From contig NZ_CP163424.1 in assembly GCF_041429795.1 (NCBI RefSeq), forward strand, positions 932,001 to 996,000: 64,000 nt of DNA. Reading direction: 5' to 3'. The translations under genes and the position numbers were made by a program. Below are positions 33,218 to 42,638 of the stretch, piece after piece (positions within the stretch are counted from its first letter, which is position 1; the number at the start of each line of letters is the position of its first letter). Under the pieces are notes generated by a model that worked only from the letters and a program-made list of their open reading frames with translations, did no database searches and was not told the origin of the DNA. This DNA is from Algimonas porphyrae. GTDB lineage: Bacteria > Pseudomonadota > Alphaproteobacteria > Caulobacterales > Maricaulaceae.

Positions 33218-34453
33218 ATGAACCATCCTGCCTTCGGCCTTGTTGGCATCATGCTGCTGTTTGCGATCGCGATTGCCTTCTCTTCGGATCGCCGCGCCAT
33301 CTCGCCGCGTATCGTCCTGGCGAGCTTCGCCCTGCAGGTCGCGATTGCCGTGCTGGTTCTCTTTGTCCCCGTCGGCAAGACAGCGCTGGGTGCGCTGGCC
33401 TCCGGCTTCCAGACCCTGCTCGACTACTCCAATGACGGTATCAGCTTCATGTTCGGGCCGCTTGGCGATCCGTCCAATCTGGGTTTCATCTTCTTTGTCC
33501 GCGTGCTGCCGGTCATCATCTTCTTCGCCGCGCTGATGGAAGTGCTCTATTATCTGAAGATCATGCCGATCATCGTGCAATGGGGCGGGCGCTTCATGCA
33601 GTGGGTGACGGGAACACGCCCGATCGAGAGCCTTAATACGGTCGCCAATATTTTCGTCGGGCAGGCCGAAGCACCGCTGTCGCTCAAGCCCTATCTGAAG
33701 AATATTTCCAAGTTCGAGCTGTTCACCATCATGGTATCGGGCCTCGCCTCGATCGCGGGCTCCGTGATGGCGGGCTATGTTGAGATGGGCATTCGCGCGG
33801 ATTTCCTGATCGCTGCCGCCTTCATGAGTGCGCCCGCCGGTCTGATGATGGCCAAGATCATCATGCCGGTTCCGAAAGATGTCGCGGCGGCCGAACCGGT
33901 CGCCAAAATCGAGATGGCGGAAGAACGCAAGGAATATAGCAACGTCTTTCTGGCTGCGGCCAATGGCGCGCAGACGGGCGTTCAGATCGCCATTGCCGTC
34001 GCGGCGATGCTGATCGCCTTCATTTCCCTGATCGCGCTGGTCAATGGCTTGCTGGGCTGGCTCGGCGGATTGTTCGGTCTCGACGGCCTGTCGATCCAGT
34101 ATATTCTCGGGTGGATTTTCTCGCCCGTCATGTGGTCGATCGGGATTCCGTGGGAAGAGGCGCGCATTGGCGGCGCAATCTTCGGTGAAAAAGTCGTGCT
34201 CAACGAGTTTATCGCCTATCTGTCATTGATCGATGTACAGGACGAGCTGTCACCCAAGTCAGTTACAATTCTGACCTTTGCCCTGTGCGGGTTTGCCAAC
34301 TTCGCATCGATCGGCATTCTGCTGGGCGGGCTGGGAACGATTATTCCCGAACGCAAGGCGGAGATTGCCCGGATGGGACTGAAAGCCGTCTTCGCGGCCA
34401 GCTTGGCCAATCTGATGAGTGCGGCCTTGGCCGGGATTCTGGTCGGGCTGTAG
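33218..34453 (+). CDS. nupC: Concentrative nucleoside transporter (NupC/CNT family)
   Basis: A 411-residue polytopic inner-membrane protein of the CNT family, which imports nucleosides with protons or sodium. Family segments include NIFVGQAEAPLSLKPYL (about 145-161, the substrate-binding loop of the first hairpin), SGLASIAGSVMAGYV, GEKVVLNEFIAYLSL and ALCGFANFASIGILLGGLGTIIPER near the end. The start is ATG 33218 with AAGGGG 11 bases upstream. It is co-oriented with the uridine kinase-like gene, forming a small salvage operon. Confidence 0.95.
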   Translation: MNHPAFGLVGIMLLFAIAIAFSSDRRAISPRIVLASFALQVAIAVLVLFVPVGKTALGALASGFQTLLDYSNDGISFMFGPLGDPSNLGFIFFVRVLPVIIFFAALMEVLYYLKIMPIIVQWGGRFMQWVTGTRPIESLNTVANIFVGQAEAPLSLKPYLKNISKFELFTIMVSGLASIAGSVMAGYVEMGIRADFLIAAAFMSAPAGLMMAKIIMPVPKDVAAAEPVAKIEMAEERKEYSNVFLAAANGAQTGVQIAIAVAAMLIAFISLIALVNGLLGWLGGLFGLDGLSIQYILGWIFSPVMWSIGIPWEEARIGGAIFGEKVVLNEFIAYLSLIDVQDELSPKSVTILTFALCGFANFASIGILLGGLGTIIPERKAEIARMGLKAVFAASLANLMSAALAGILVGL

Positions 34454-34475
34454 CCTTCAAGGTAGGCTTGGGCGG

Positions 34476-35465
34476 TTAGTCTTTAGCAAGACCGATTTCG
34501 CGCAGCCTCTCGTTCAGATAGCCCCGTGCCGTGATCGGTGCTTTCGCAGTCCCGCCCATTTCCAGACATTTCGGCAAGGCTTCGAGACTGAAGTCGCTGG
34601 CCGGATGCAGAAAATAGGGCATGGAGTAGCGGGAATGCGGCGCGCGCTCGCGAGTCGGATTGACGACACGGTGTGTGGTCGACGGGATCACGCCGCCGGT
34701 CAATCGGTCGAGCATGTCACCCGCATTGACGACCACGGCGCCCTCGGGAGCGTTGATCGATAACCATTGTCCACTGCGGTGCTTGACCTGCAGTCCGGCT
34801 TCTTCCGCGCCCAGCAGCAAGGTCAGGAGATTGATGTCTTCGTGCTCGGCGGCGCGAACGGACGGTCCTTCTCCGCCGCGCTCCGGCATGGGCGGATAGT
34901 GCAGCAGGCGCAGGATCGAGTTTCCATTGTCGAGCGCTGCCGTGATCTGATCGGCGGGCATGTCGAGGGTCTGCCCGATCGCGCGCATCAATGTGCAGCC
35001 AAAACGGTCCATTTCCGCGAACAGACGGCGCGTCGCGCTATCAAAAGATTCGATTTCCGACACGGAGGGCGATCCGGGCAGCCCCGGAATCGAATCGCGA
35101 CCGACATGCCAGAACTCTTTCAAATCCGGCGCATCGCGATCTTTTGCCGATTCGGTGCCGAATGGCGAATAGCCGCGCTGAAATTGGTGCTCCGGCATGG
35201 CATAGGCTGACTTTGCAGCTTCCGGTAGGGCAAAGAACTCAGTGCTCGCCGCCTGCACCGCGTCGACGTCGGCTTTGGGGATGGTGTGGTTGCGAATGAC
35301 GATAAACCCCGTTTCGCGCATACCTTTCAGGAGGCGCTGTCCGAAAGCTGCACTGTCATGGGCATGATCGGTGAAGTCGAGCACAGTGATCCTGGGTGCG
35401 CCGTCACGGCCATGGGCATCTACCGTTGCCGCCATGGCGGAGTCTGTCTTGCGAGCCTGTGTCAT
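34476..35465 (-). CDS. 2-oxoglutarate/Fe(II)-dependent dioxygenase (isopenicillin N synthase-like)
   Basis: A 329-residue enzyme of the isopenicillin N synthase-like 2OG oxygenase superfamily. The amino part has GMRETGFIVIRNHTIP (the DIOX_N domain). The Fe(II)-binding triad is in EHEDINLLTLLLG (His and Asp) and STTHRVVNP (second His), and RYSMPYFLHP supplies the Arg and Ser that hold 2-oxoglutarate. It would hydroxylate or oxidise a small substrate; bacterial members include oxidases of unknown target. Start ATG 35465 is the second in-frame methionine, and the exact start is uncertain. Transcribed leftward, convergent with nupC (22 bp gap). Confidence 0.87.
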   Translation of the reverse strand: MTQARKTDSAMAATVDAHGRDGAPRITVLDFTDHAHDSAAFGQRLLKGMRETGFIVIRNHTIPKADVDAVQAASTEFFALPEAAKSAYAMPEHQFQRGYSPFGTESAKDRDAPDLKEFWHVGRDSIPGLPGSPSVSEIESFDSATRRLFAEMDRFGCTLMRAIGQTLDMPADQITAALDNGNSILRLLHYPPMPERGGEGPSVRAAEHEDINLLTLLLGAEEAGLQVKHRSGQWLSINAPEGAVVVNAGDMLDRLTGGVIPSTTHRVVNPTRERAPHSRYSMPYFLHPASDFSLEALPKCLEMGGTAKAPITARGYLNERLREIGLAKD

Positions 35466-35555
35466 GCACCCACAATAGCGGGTCGCGCACAAAAGAGAAG
35501 CAAGCCTGTGGCGAAAATGACACAGCCCTGTGAATCATCAGGAGACATTGCAGAA

Positions 35556-35573
35556 CTGTCACATAACTGTCGG
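35556..35573 (+). promoter_or_regulatory. Pho box (PhoB binding site)
   Basis: CTGTCACATAACTGTCGG fits the PhoB consensus of two direct 7-mers (CTGTCAY) with a 4-base AT-rich spacer: CTGTCAC, ATAA, CTGTCGG, with an 11-bp repeat distance. It lies 96 bp upstream of the Oar-like TonB receptor ATG, in the 203-bp gap 35466-35668. A GCTAGG at about 35581-35586 is at a plausible distance for a -10 element. The next two genes downstream encode alkaline phosphatases, which supports assignment to the phosphate-starvation regulon. Confidence 0.8.
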
Positions 35574-35668
35574 AAACCGTTGCTAGGGGCCGCGCAACGC
35601 CGATGGGAGTGTCCCGTCGGTCGCTTTGAACAACACCTCACATAGACTGACTTCCCGGAGTGTCTCCA

Positions 35669-38600
35669 ATGTCAAAACGCCTTTCATTCGGCGCTGCTGT
35701 CCTGCTCGGGACAAGCACGCTTGCCGCAACCGCCCTGCTGCCGACCCTCGCTGTCGCTCAGGTCACAACCTCCGCCATTCGCGGCGTCGTCCAGACTGAT
35801 ACTGGTACGGCCGTCCCGAACGCGACCATCTCGCTCGTCAATAATGACACGGGCTTTGCCCGGACTGTTCGCACGGATGGTTCCGGTAACTTCTCCATCC
35901 GCAACCTTTCGGTCACCGGTAGCTATAACGTTGAAGTCAACGCCCCGAACCTGCAAGGTGAACGCGTCGAAAATGTTCGCCTGAACCTCAGCGACGACAC
36001 GCAGCTCGCGTTCCAGCTCGGCTCTGACGTCATGGACGAAATCATCGTCGTGGCCCAGCGTCAGGTCGTTGCCGATCTTGCCATCGGTCCGAACGCCAGC
36101 TTCGGTATCGATACGCTCGAAAATGCACCGTCCATCAACCGCAATATTGCCGACGTGATCCGGATCGACCCGCGCGTCTTCGTCGACGAAGGTCGCGGCG
36201 ACATCAACTCGGTTCAGTGTGTCGGTCAAAGCTCACGCTTCAACTCCATCACGCTGGACGGCGTGGCGCTAAATGACAGCTTTGGTCTGAACTCTAACGG
36301 TTACCCGACGGAGCGTCAGCCCTTCCCATTCGACGCGCTGGAGCAGGTCTCGGTCGAGATCGCGCCATTCGACGTCAAATATGGTGGCTTCACGGCTTGT
36401 AACATCAACTCTGTCACGAAATCCGGTACGAACACATTCAGCGGTTCTGCTTTCGTTGACTATACAGATGACAGCATGCGCCCGAACACTGTGGCCGGTG
36501 GACAGGACTTCGATTTCGGCGATTACGACGAAATCCGCTATGGTCTGACGCTTGGCGGTCCGATCATCAAGGACAAGCTGTTCTTCTTTGCCGCTTACGA
36601 CAAGCTGGAAGGTGCCAACACCTATCCGCAGACCTCGATCACGCGACAGTTCATCTCGCAGGCAGAGATCGACGAAATCGCGAGCATCGCTCAGAACGTC
36701 TATCAATATGATCCAGGTACGATCCCGACCAGCAATCCGAACTTCGACGAAAAGTTCCTCCTCAAGCTGGATTGGAACGTCACGGATCAGCACCGTCTGA
36801 CGGGTACATTCAATTATAATGACGGCAACAACATCACACGCTCCGATGGTGACACGGATGAGCTGGAATTCTCAAACCACCTCTATGAGCGTGGCGCAGA
36901 GCTGCTCTCCTATTCCGGCGCGCTCTTCTCTGACTGGACCGATAACTTCTCGACGGAAATCCGTGCGAGCTATCTCGACCTCGACAACCGTCAGGTTTCC
37001 GTCGGTGGCACAGATTTCGGTGAATTCGTTATCGAAACACCGAATGTCGATGTCTATCTCGGCAGCGATGATTCACGCCAGTCCAACGATCTGAACTATG
37101 ATCAGCTGGCGCTCTCATTCCGCGGTAATTATGCCATGGGTGATCACAATATTCTGTTCGGTGCAGAATATACTGAGCTGAACATTTTCAACCTGTTCTT
37201 GCCGCATTCCGAAACAGCGATCCGGTTCGACTCTGTCGCAGATTTCCGCAACGGAATCGCGTCGCAGATCGAATATAACAACGCACCGTCTCAGAATCCT
37301 GACGATGCTGCGGCTGAATGGGGCTATGCGCTCAACACGCTCTACGTCCAGGACGAATGGGCCGCGACAGACCGGCTGACGGTTATCGCGGGTATGCGTT
37401 ACGACTGGTACTCATCGAATGATGTGCCGACAGAAAATCCAGCTTTCGTTGCTGATTATGGATTCTCCAATGCGCAGAACTTTGACGGTGTCGATCTGTG
37501 GCAGCCCCGTCTGGGCTTCACCTATGATGCAACGGATACGCTGCAGCTGCGTGGTGGCGCAGGTCGCTACTCCGGTGGTAACCCGAATGTCTGGTTGTCC
37601 AACAACTACTCGTCCAACAATGTCGACCAGGTTGGCGCGCGTGTGCGCGGTGCGATCGACCTCTTCTCCCTGACTTATGTCTTGGCTGAAGATGGTGTGC
37701 CGAACGCGCCGGGCTGGGCTGTGCCTCAGGACCTTGCAAACAGTGTCGGAACGGGCGTTGGCCGGAACTTCGAGATCAACTATCTCGACCCCGACTTCGT
37801 CATTCCGTCTGATTGGAAATACTCGCTGGGTGCGACTTGGACGCCGGACTTCAACACAGGTGAAGACATCTTCGGTGGACAGTGGCTCTTCCAGGCCGAT
37901 CTGCTCTGGTCGGACAGCGAGAACACGGCGATCATCCAGCGTGGTGATCTGGTTCAAGCCGGTCTGGTGACACGGACAGGAACCGATCGTCAGGGTGTAC
38001 CTTACTCGATCTCCGTTCCTGACTATGACAGCCCACTCCTCGACAGCTTCGTCCTGACGAATGCTGACGAATCGAACCGGGCCTTCGTGGCCTCGATCGG
38101 CGCGTCGAAGCGTTGGGAGAACGGGTGGAGCGCGCGTGTCGGTTATGCCTACTCGGACGCTGAAGATGTTCAGCCGATGACAAGCTCGGTCGCATTCTCG
38201 AACTATAACAACCGTGCCTTCACAGATCCGCAGGAGCAGATCCTGTCGCGGTCCAATTATAATACAAAGCACCGTTTCACAGGGGCCGTATCGCATCAGC
38301 GTGACTGGCTGCTGAAAGACTATGACACAGGTGTCTTTGCCTTCTTCCAGGCACAGTCTGGTCAGCCTTACTCCAGAACGCTGGATGGCGTTGCCAACAG
38401 CATTTACGGCTTCACGCCGTTCCTCGGCAACGGCAATGGCGACAGCATTCTGCTGCCCGGTACGACCCGGAACGAGTTCACATCGCCGACCTGGACTAAA
38501 GTCGATCTGCGCATCAGCCAAGAACTGCCTGGGTTCCGTGCCGATGATCGGACCGAAGTCTTCATGGTCATCGATAATCTGACGAACCTGATCAACAGCG

Positions 38601-38716
38601 ACTGGGGCATTCTGGAGCGTCCGGTATTCCCTGGAACGCTGCATGTGAACCAAGCGCTCTCGATCAATCAGGCGTCAGCCTATGAAATCCGCTTTGGTGC
38701 ACGTTACGACTTCTAG
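35669..38716 (+). CDS. Oar-like TonB-dependent receptor with carboxypeptidase-regulatory-like N-terminal domain
   Basis: A 1015-residue outer-membrane receptor. After the signal (ending AVAQ, about residue 32) comes a carboxypeptidase-regulatory-like fold (about 36-105: IRGVVQTDTGTAVPNATISL...TVRTDGSGNFSIRNL). The plug domain follows (about 120-240, with ITLDGVALNDSFGLN and IAPFDVKYGGFTACNINSVTKSG), then a very long barrel ending with Phe. The start is ATG 35669 with GGAG 8 bases upstream. Codon use is strongly biased, as in highly expressed genes. The Pho box upstream and the two phosphatase genes downstream suggest uptake of phosphate-containing compounds; the ligand is not shown. Confidence 0.93.
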   Translation: MSKRLSFGAAVLLGTSTLAATALLPTLAVAQVTTSAIRGVVQTDTGTAVPNATISLVNNDTGFARTVRTDGSGNFSIRNLSVTGSYNVEVNAPNLQGERVENVRLNLSDDTQLAFQLGSDVMDEIIVVAQRQVVADLAIGPNASFGIDTLENAPSINRNIADVIRIDPRVFVDEGRGDINSVQCVGQSSRFNSITLDGVALNDSFGLNSNGYPTERQPFPFDALEQVSVEIAPFDVKYGGFTACNINSVTKSGTNTFSGSAFVDYTDDSMRPNTVAGGQDFDFGDYDEIRYGLTLGGPIIKDKLFFFAAYDKLEGANTYPQTSITRQFISQAEIDEIASIAQNVYQYDPGTIPTSNPNFDEKFLLKLDWNVTDQHRLTGTFNYNDGNNITRSDGDTDELEFSNHLYERGAELLSYSGALFSDWTDNFSTEIRASYLDLDNRQVSVGGTDFGEFVIETPNVDVYLGSDDSRQSNDLNYDQLALSFRGNYAMGDHNILFGAEYTELNIFNLFLPHSETAIRFDSVADFRNGIASQIEYNNAPSQNPDDAAAEWGYALNTLYVQDEWAATDRLTVIAGMRYDWYSSNDVPTENPAFVADYGFSNAQNFDGVDLWQPRLGFTYDATDTLQLRGGAGRYSGGNPNVWLSNNYSSNNVDQVGARVRGAIDLFSLTYVLAEDGVPNAPGWAVPQDLANSVGTGVGRNFEINYLDPDFVIPSDWKYSLGATWTPDFNTGEDIFGGQWLFQADLLWSDSENTAIIQRGDLVQAGLVTRTGTDRQGVPYSISVPDYDSPLLDSFVLTNADESNRAFVASIGASKRWENGWSARVGYAYSDAEDVQPMTSSVAFSNYNNRAFTDPQEQILSRSNYNTKHRFTGAVSHQRDWLLKDYDTGVFAFFQAQSGQPYSRTLDGVANSIYGFTPFLGNGNGDSILLPGTTRNEFTSPTWTKVDLRISQELPGFRADDRTEVFMVIDNLTNLINSDWGILERPVFPGTLHVNQALSINQASAYEIRFGARYDF

Positions 38717-38746
38717 TCGGCGATCATCACGCACTGAAACTTTCAG

Positions 38747-38773
38747 GCCCGCCTTTTCGAAGGCGGGCTTTTT
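38747..38773 (+). terminator. Rho-independent terminator after the TonB receptor
   Basis: A perfect 9-bp stem GCCCGCCTT / AAGGCGGGC (38747-38755 with 38760-38768), a TTCG tetraloop and TTTTT at once afterwards. It is 30 bp past the receptor stop and should separate it from phoD, which lies 37 bp further on. Confidence 0.95.
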
Positions 38774-38809
38774 CGTTAGGGCGTCATAAAATCCTGCTAG
38801 GGACACTGC

Positions 38810-40387
38810 ATGACATTCGATCGCCGCACACTTCTAACGTCACTGGCTGGAACGGCGGGCTTGGCGGCCTGCCAAACGACGACGGCGACGACGCCTTTGC
38901 CGAGCCCGGCCTTGCTGTCCAGCGGACGAGGAGCGCTGGGCGAGGATAATCTCTTCGCGCTCGGTGTGGCGAGCGGTGATCCGCTCTCAGACGGTTTTGT
39001 CATCTGGACGCGGATCGTACCGGACCCGCTGGCGCTGGATGATCCGTTGCCGGGATCGATCGATGTCGACTGGGAAGTCGCAGAGGATGCCGGATTTTCC
39101 AAGATCGTGCGTCGGGGTCGCAAACGGGCTGTTTCCGAATGGGCGCACAGCGTTCATGTCGAGGTGTCGGGACTGCAACCCGCTCGTGATTATTACTACC
39201 GCTTCCGTGCCGACGGTCAGGCCAGCCCAACCGGCATCAGCAAGACGGCTCCGACATTCCTCGCCCCCACAGAGCGTGCCAAATTCGGCGTCGTGACCTG
39301 TCAGCATTTCGAACAGGGTTTCTTCAATGCCTATACCGATCTGCTGGAGATGGATCCGGACTTTATCCTGCATATGGGCGACTATATCTACGAGGTCAGT
39401 TGGGGCCCGCAGGTCCGGCGGCAGGCAGAGGTCGAAGCCATGGATCTGGGCGACTATCGGCGCATTCATGCCCAGTATAAGCTCGACCCATTTCTGCAGG
39501 AAGCGCATCGCCGCGTGCCCTGGCTGATGATCTGGGACGATCATGAGGTCGTGAACGATTATGCGGGCTTCAACGACGAGAATTATATGCCGGTCGAAGA
39601 GGTCCGCAAACGCCGCGCGGCCGCGTTCCAAGCCTATTACGAGCATATGCCGGTTCGTCTGCGCTCCCGTCCGCGCGGACCCTACATGCATTTCCACGAT
39701 CAGTTCCAGTATGGCGACCTGCTATCCATCTATCTGTCCGATGGGCGGCAATATCGCGATGATCAGGCCTGCCAGACACCCGAAGATGGCGGTGCCCGGC
39801 TGGCTCAGTGCGATGAGTTGCTGGACGAAACACGCTCCATGTTCGGCATGGAGCAGGAACGCGACATTCTACGCGGTATCGGTCGCTCCGGTGCGACCTG
39901 GGAAGTTCTGGCCCAGCCGACCTTGTTCGGGCGTCTCAATCAGACAGACCGCGACGGCAATCCGGGGGCCTGGTCCGATGGTTGGGATGGTTATGCGCCG
40001 ACGCGCGAACGCATTCTCGACACGGTGGAATATCGCAAGCCCAAGAACTTCGTCGCGCTGGGCGGAGATATGCATAGCTGGTGGGTCGGCGATCTGAAGC
40101 CGCGCTTCAATCAGGAAGACAGCCCGGTCGTCGGATCGGAATTCGTGACGACGTCGATTACGGCGCATAGCTACGCCTATGGGCGCTTCTCCCGCATGCT
40201 GCCGGATAATCCGCACATCAAATTTTTCGATGATCGGCAGCGGGGCCACACTTTCATGGATGTGACCAAGGATCGCTGGACGGCGACATTACGCGCCATG
40301 GACAGTGTCTATGATCCGAATGCAGGCGCTACGACGCGCGGCACCTGGGTTGTCGAAAATGGACGCCCCGGCGTCATCGAAGCCTGA
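38810..40387 (+). CDS. phoD: PhoD-type alkaline phosphatase / phosphodiesterase, Tat-exported lipoprotein
   Basis: A 525-residue PhoD family enzyme releasing phosphate from mono- and diesters outside the cytoplasm. The amino end has a twin-arginine motif DRRTLLTS and a lipobox LAAC, so it is probably a Tat-exported lipoprotein. Residues about 45-145 form the Ig-like PhoD_N domain (ASGDPLSDGFVIWTRIVPD). The metallophosphatase core has HMGDYIYE (about 180), WDDHEVVNDYAG (about 240) and GGDMHSWWVGD (about 420), supplying Fe/Ca ligands. A stem-loop terminator separates it from the Pho-box receptor, so it may have its own promoter. It is followed 29 bp later by a second phosphatase. Confidence 0.95.
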   Translation: MTFDRRTLLTSLAGTAGLAACQTTTATTPLPSPALLSSGRGALGEDNLFALGVASGDPLSDGFVIWTRIVPDPLALDDPLPGSIDVDWEVAEDAGFSKIVRRGRKRAVSEWAHSVHVEVSGLQPARDYYYRFRADGQASPTGISKTAPTFLAPTERAKFGVVTCQHFEQGFFNAYTDLLEMDPDFILHMGDYIYEVSWGPQVRRQAEVEAMDLGDYRRIHAQYKLDPFLQEAHRRVPWLMIWDDHEVVNDYAGFNDENYMPVEEVRKRRAAAFQAYYEHMPVRLRSRPRGPYMHFHDQFQYGDLLSIYLSDGRQYRDDQACQTPEDGGARLAQCDELLDETRSMFGMEQERDILRGIGRSGATWEVLAQPTLFGRLNQTDRDGNPGAWSDGWDGYAPTRERILDTVEYRKPKNFVALGGDMHSWWVGDLKPRFNQEDSPVVGSEFVTTSITAHSYAYGRFSRMLPDNPHIKFFDDRQRGHTFMDVTKDRWTATLRAMDSVYDPNAGATTRGTWVVENGRPGVIEA

Positions 40388-40416
40388 CCGAACGCCTCAT
40401 ATCAAGGATGGGACCT

Positions 40417-41904
40417 ATGAACGATTTTGCACGGATGACACTCTTACTGAGTACGGCACTGGTGATGACGGGATGTGCCTCGACCACAACCCTGTCGAAA
40501 GCCGATGCTGGTTTTGACGCCGAAAATCCGGTTCTGGCGGAACGGATCGCCTATGAACCCAACCGGGCACCCGCCAAGAATGTGATCCTGTTCATCGGTG
40601 ACGGGATGGGCATCTCGACCGTGACAGCCGCGCGCATCTATGCGGGGCAGCTGGAAGGCAAACCGGGTGAAGAACATCAACTCTCATGGGAACGGTTTCC
40701 ACACACGGCCCTGTCCAAGACCTATAATACGGATCAGCAAGTGCCGGACTCCGCCGGAACCGCGACAGCCATGTATACAGGCGTGAAAACGCGCGCCGGG
40801 GTGCTGGGTGTCGGTCCTGAACTGGTGCGCGGTGATTGTTCGGCGACGGAAGCCGCTTCGCTAGAAACCTTCTGGGACGCCGCATCGGAGGCGGGCCTGA
40901 AGCTGGGTCTGATCTCCAGCGCGCGCTTGACCCATGCAACGCCGGCGGCGGCTTACGCGCATTCATCGGAGCGCAACTGGGAATATGATGGCGAGCTGTC
41001 AGACGGTGCAAAGTCCGGCGGTTGCCGCGATATTGCGACCCAGTTCGTCGACACTAATATGATCGATGTCGCTTTGGGCGGTGGCCGCAGGGCATTTCTG
41101 CGCGATGTCGATCCGGAACCCGATCTCATTGATGTGATGGGACGCCGTACGGACGGTATCAATCTTATTGATGCCTGGCAGATGAAGAATCCAGGCGGAG
41201 CCGTCGTTTTCGACAAGGCCGCGCTGGATGCCGTGCCGACCAATACAGGTCGTGTACTGGGTCTTTTTGACGCCAGCCATATGGATTTCGCATCCGCCAA
41301 GACCGGACCAGATCGCCAACCGACCATCGCCGAGCTGACCGCCAAGGCTATCGAGCTTTTGTCGGCTGACGGAGACGGCTTTGTGCTGATGGTCGAGGGC
41401 GGCCGTATCGATCATGCCCATCATGGCGGCAATGCCTTCAACGCCCTGTCGGACACGGTCGCCTTTGCCGAAGCCGTGGCTGTCGCAGACGCGATGACGT
41501 CTGATGCGGATACGACGATAATGGTCACGGCCGATCACTCTCATGTCTTCACGATTGCGGGCTATCCGATGCGGGGCAACCCGATCCTCGGACTGGTGAA
41601 ACAGAACCCTCATTATGACAGCGAAGGCGACGGGCTGGCACGGGGGAGCGATGGGAAGCCCTATACGACGCTGGGCTACGCCAACGGTCCCGGCGCAGCG
41701 GATGGCGCGCGCGCCACGTTGACGGAAGATGAGGTGCTCGATCCGGCCTATCGGCAACAGGCCACGATCCCGATGCGGGGCGAGACCCATGCTGGCGAAG
41801 ATGTTGCCATTTACGCCAAAGGCCCCCGATCATTTGTTGTCTCCGGTGTGGTCGAACAGAGCTTCGTTCACGATGCAGTCCGCTACGCGCTCGATCTGGA
41901 CTGA
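40417..41904 (+). CDS. Alkaline phosphatase (PhoA superfamily), lipoprotein
   Basis: A 495-residue alkaline phosphatase. The start is ATG 40417 with AAGGA 8 bases upstream; an in-frame ATG at 40408 lies within that site. The signal ends in VMTGC, so the enzyme is probably lipid-anchored. Metal-site motifs include FIGDGMG (about 54-60) and the catalytic serine in VPDSAGTATAMYTG (about 109). EGGRIDHAHHGGN (about 328) and VTADHSHVFT follow. It lacks the Tat motif seen in the preceding PhoD, so the two enzymes probably use different export routes but serve the same purpose. Confidence 0.93.
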   Translation: MNDFARMTLLLSTALVMTGCASTTTLSKADAGFDAENPVLAERIAYEPNRAPAKNVILFIGDGMGISTVTAARIYAGQLEGKPGEEHQLSWERFPHTALSKTYNTDQQVPDSAGTATAMYTGVKTRAGVLGVGPELVRGDCSATEAASLETFWDAASEAGLKLGLISSARLTHATPAAAYAHSSERNWEYDGELSDGAKSGGCRDIATQFVDTNMIDVALGGGRRAFLRDVDPEPDLIDVMGRRTDGINLIDAWQMKNPGGAVVFDKAALDAVPTNTGRVLGLFDASHMDFASAKTGPDRQPTIAELTAKAIELLSADGDGFVLMVEGGRIDHAHHGGNAFNALSDTVAFAEAVAVADAMTSDADTTIMVTADHSHVFTIAGYPMRGNPILGLVKQNPHYDSEGDGLARGSDGKPYTTLGYANGPGAADGARATLTEDEVLDPAYRQQATIPMRGETHAGEDVAIYAKGPRSFVVSGVVEQSFVHDAVRYALDLD

Positions 41905-41966
41905 ATTTCACAGGACTTCGGGCTGGAAGCCGTTAAAGAGACAGGCTCTCTGACAGACGGATTTCC

Positions 41967-42446
41967 ATGCCCCATCCTTTTTCCTTTCTTCTGACGGCCT
42001 TGCTAGGCTTGGGCCTTGCCGCTTGTGCGTCCAATGCACCGCCTCCACCGGCGGGGCCGCAATCTGATCGCGATCAGGCCAGGATGGCCGACCGCCTGTT
42101 CGACCGTCTCGATACGGACAGGGATGGGATCATCGCCTTTGCGGAAATCGAAGCGGACCGCATCGCTGCCTTCGAACGGATGGACGCGGATGGAAGCGGG
42201 ACCATCACCGCCTCGGAAGTCGAGGCCCTGCGCGATCAGGCGAATTCCGCGCCGCAGCGCGGGCGTCGTGGCGTGGATCCAATCCGGCGGATGGACCGAA
42301 ACCGGGACGGTCGCATCTCCCTGAACGAATTTGACGGACCGCAAGGCTCGCTGCTGGACCGTGCCGACTTTAACGGCGACGGCAATATCGACCGGGCCGA
42401 ACTGGAAGACATGCTCACCCGTCAACGAAGGCGCCAACGCCGCTAA
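41967..42446 (+). CDS. EF-hand calcium-binding lipoprotein
   Basis: A 159-residue secreted protein with a lipoprotein signal (LGLAAC, Cys at about 18). It has four EF-hand-type loops in two pairs: DTDRDGIIAFAE (about 49-60), DADGSGTITASE (about 70-81), DRNRDGRISLNE (about 109-120) and DFNGDGNIDRAE (about 131-142). All keep the Asp and Gly spacing of calcium binding. The chain ends with a very basic RQRRRQRR. It follows the alkaline phosphatase by 62 bp; as PhoD and PhoA enzymes need calcium or zinc, a joint role in the envelope is possible but not shown. Confidence 0.85.
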   Translation: MPHPFSFLLTALLGLGLAACASNAPPPPAGPQSDRDQARMADRLFDRLDTDRDGIIAFAEIEADRIAAFERMDADGSGTITASEVEALRDQANSAPQRGRRGVDPIRRMDRNRDGRISLNEFDGPQGSLLDRADFNGDGNIDRAELEDMLTRQRRRQRR

Positions 42447-42583
42447 GAATTGTCACCCGCCCCCTATCATTTCATCGCATCTCTTGATCGTGGAGGGCGA
42501 GAGCGTTGGCGTGGCCATTTGGCAACAGGTTGGGACTGATTGCCATGGGGATTGTAATCTGACTTGACTCCGACCCGATCTCG

Positions 42584-42617
42584 TTTCAACAGCTGTTGAA
42601 ATTCAACAAGTGTTGAA
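42584..42617. promoter_or_regulatory. Two tandem palindromic operators before a TonB receptor gene
   Basis: TTTCAACAGCTGTTGAAA (42584-42601) is a perfect 18-bp palindrome. It is followed immediately by TTCAACAAGTGTTGAA (42602-42617), a 7-2-7 inverted repeat with the same arms. The centres are 17 bp apart, close to 1.6 helical turns. They lie 22 bp before the receptor ATG. This looks like a repressor site, and the TetR regulator encoded directly after the receptor is the nearest candidate to bind it. The binding is inferred. Confidence 0.75.
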
Positions 42618-42638
42618 AATAATGGAATTGGGGAAACT

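Noticed and set aside
38781-38797. GCGTCATAAAATCCTGC before phoD as a second Pho box
   Set aside because: Only the first half resembles CTGTCATAAAA; the second repeat does not match, so the evidence is too weak.
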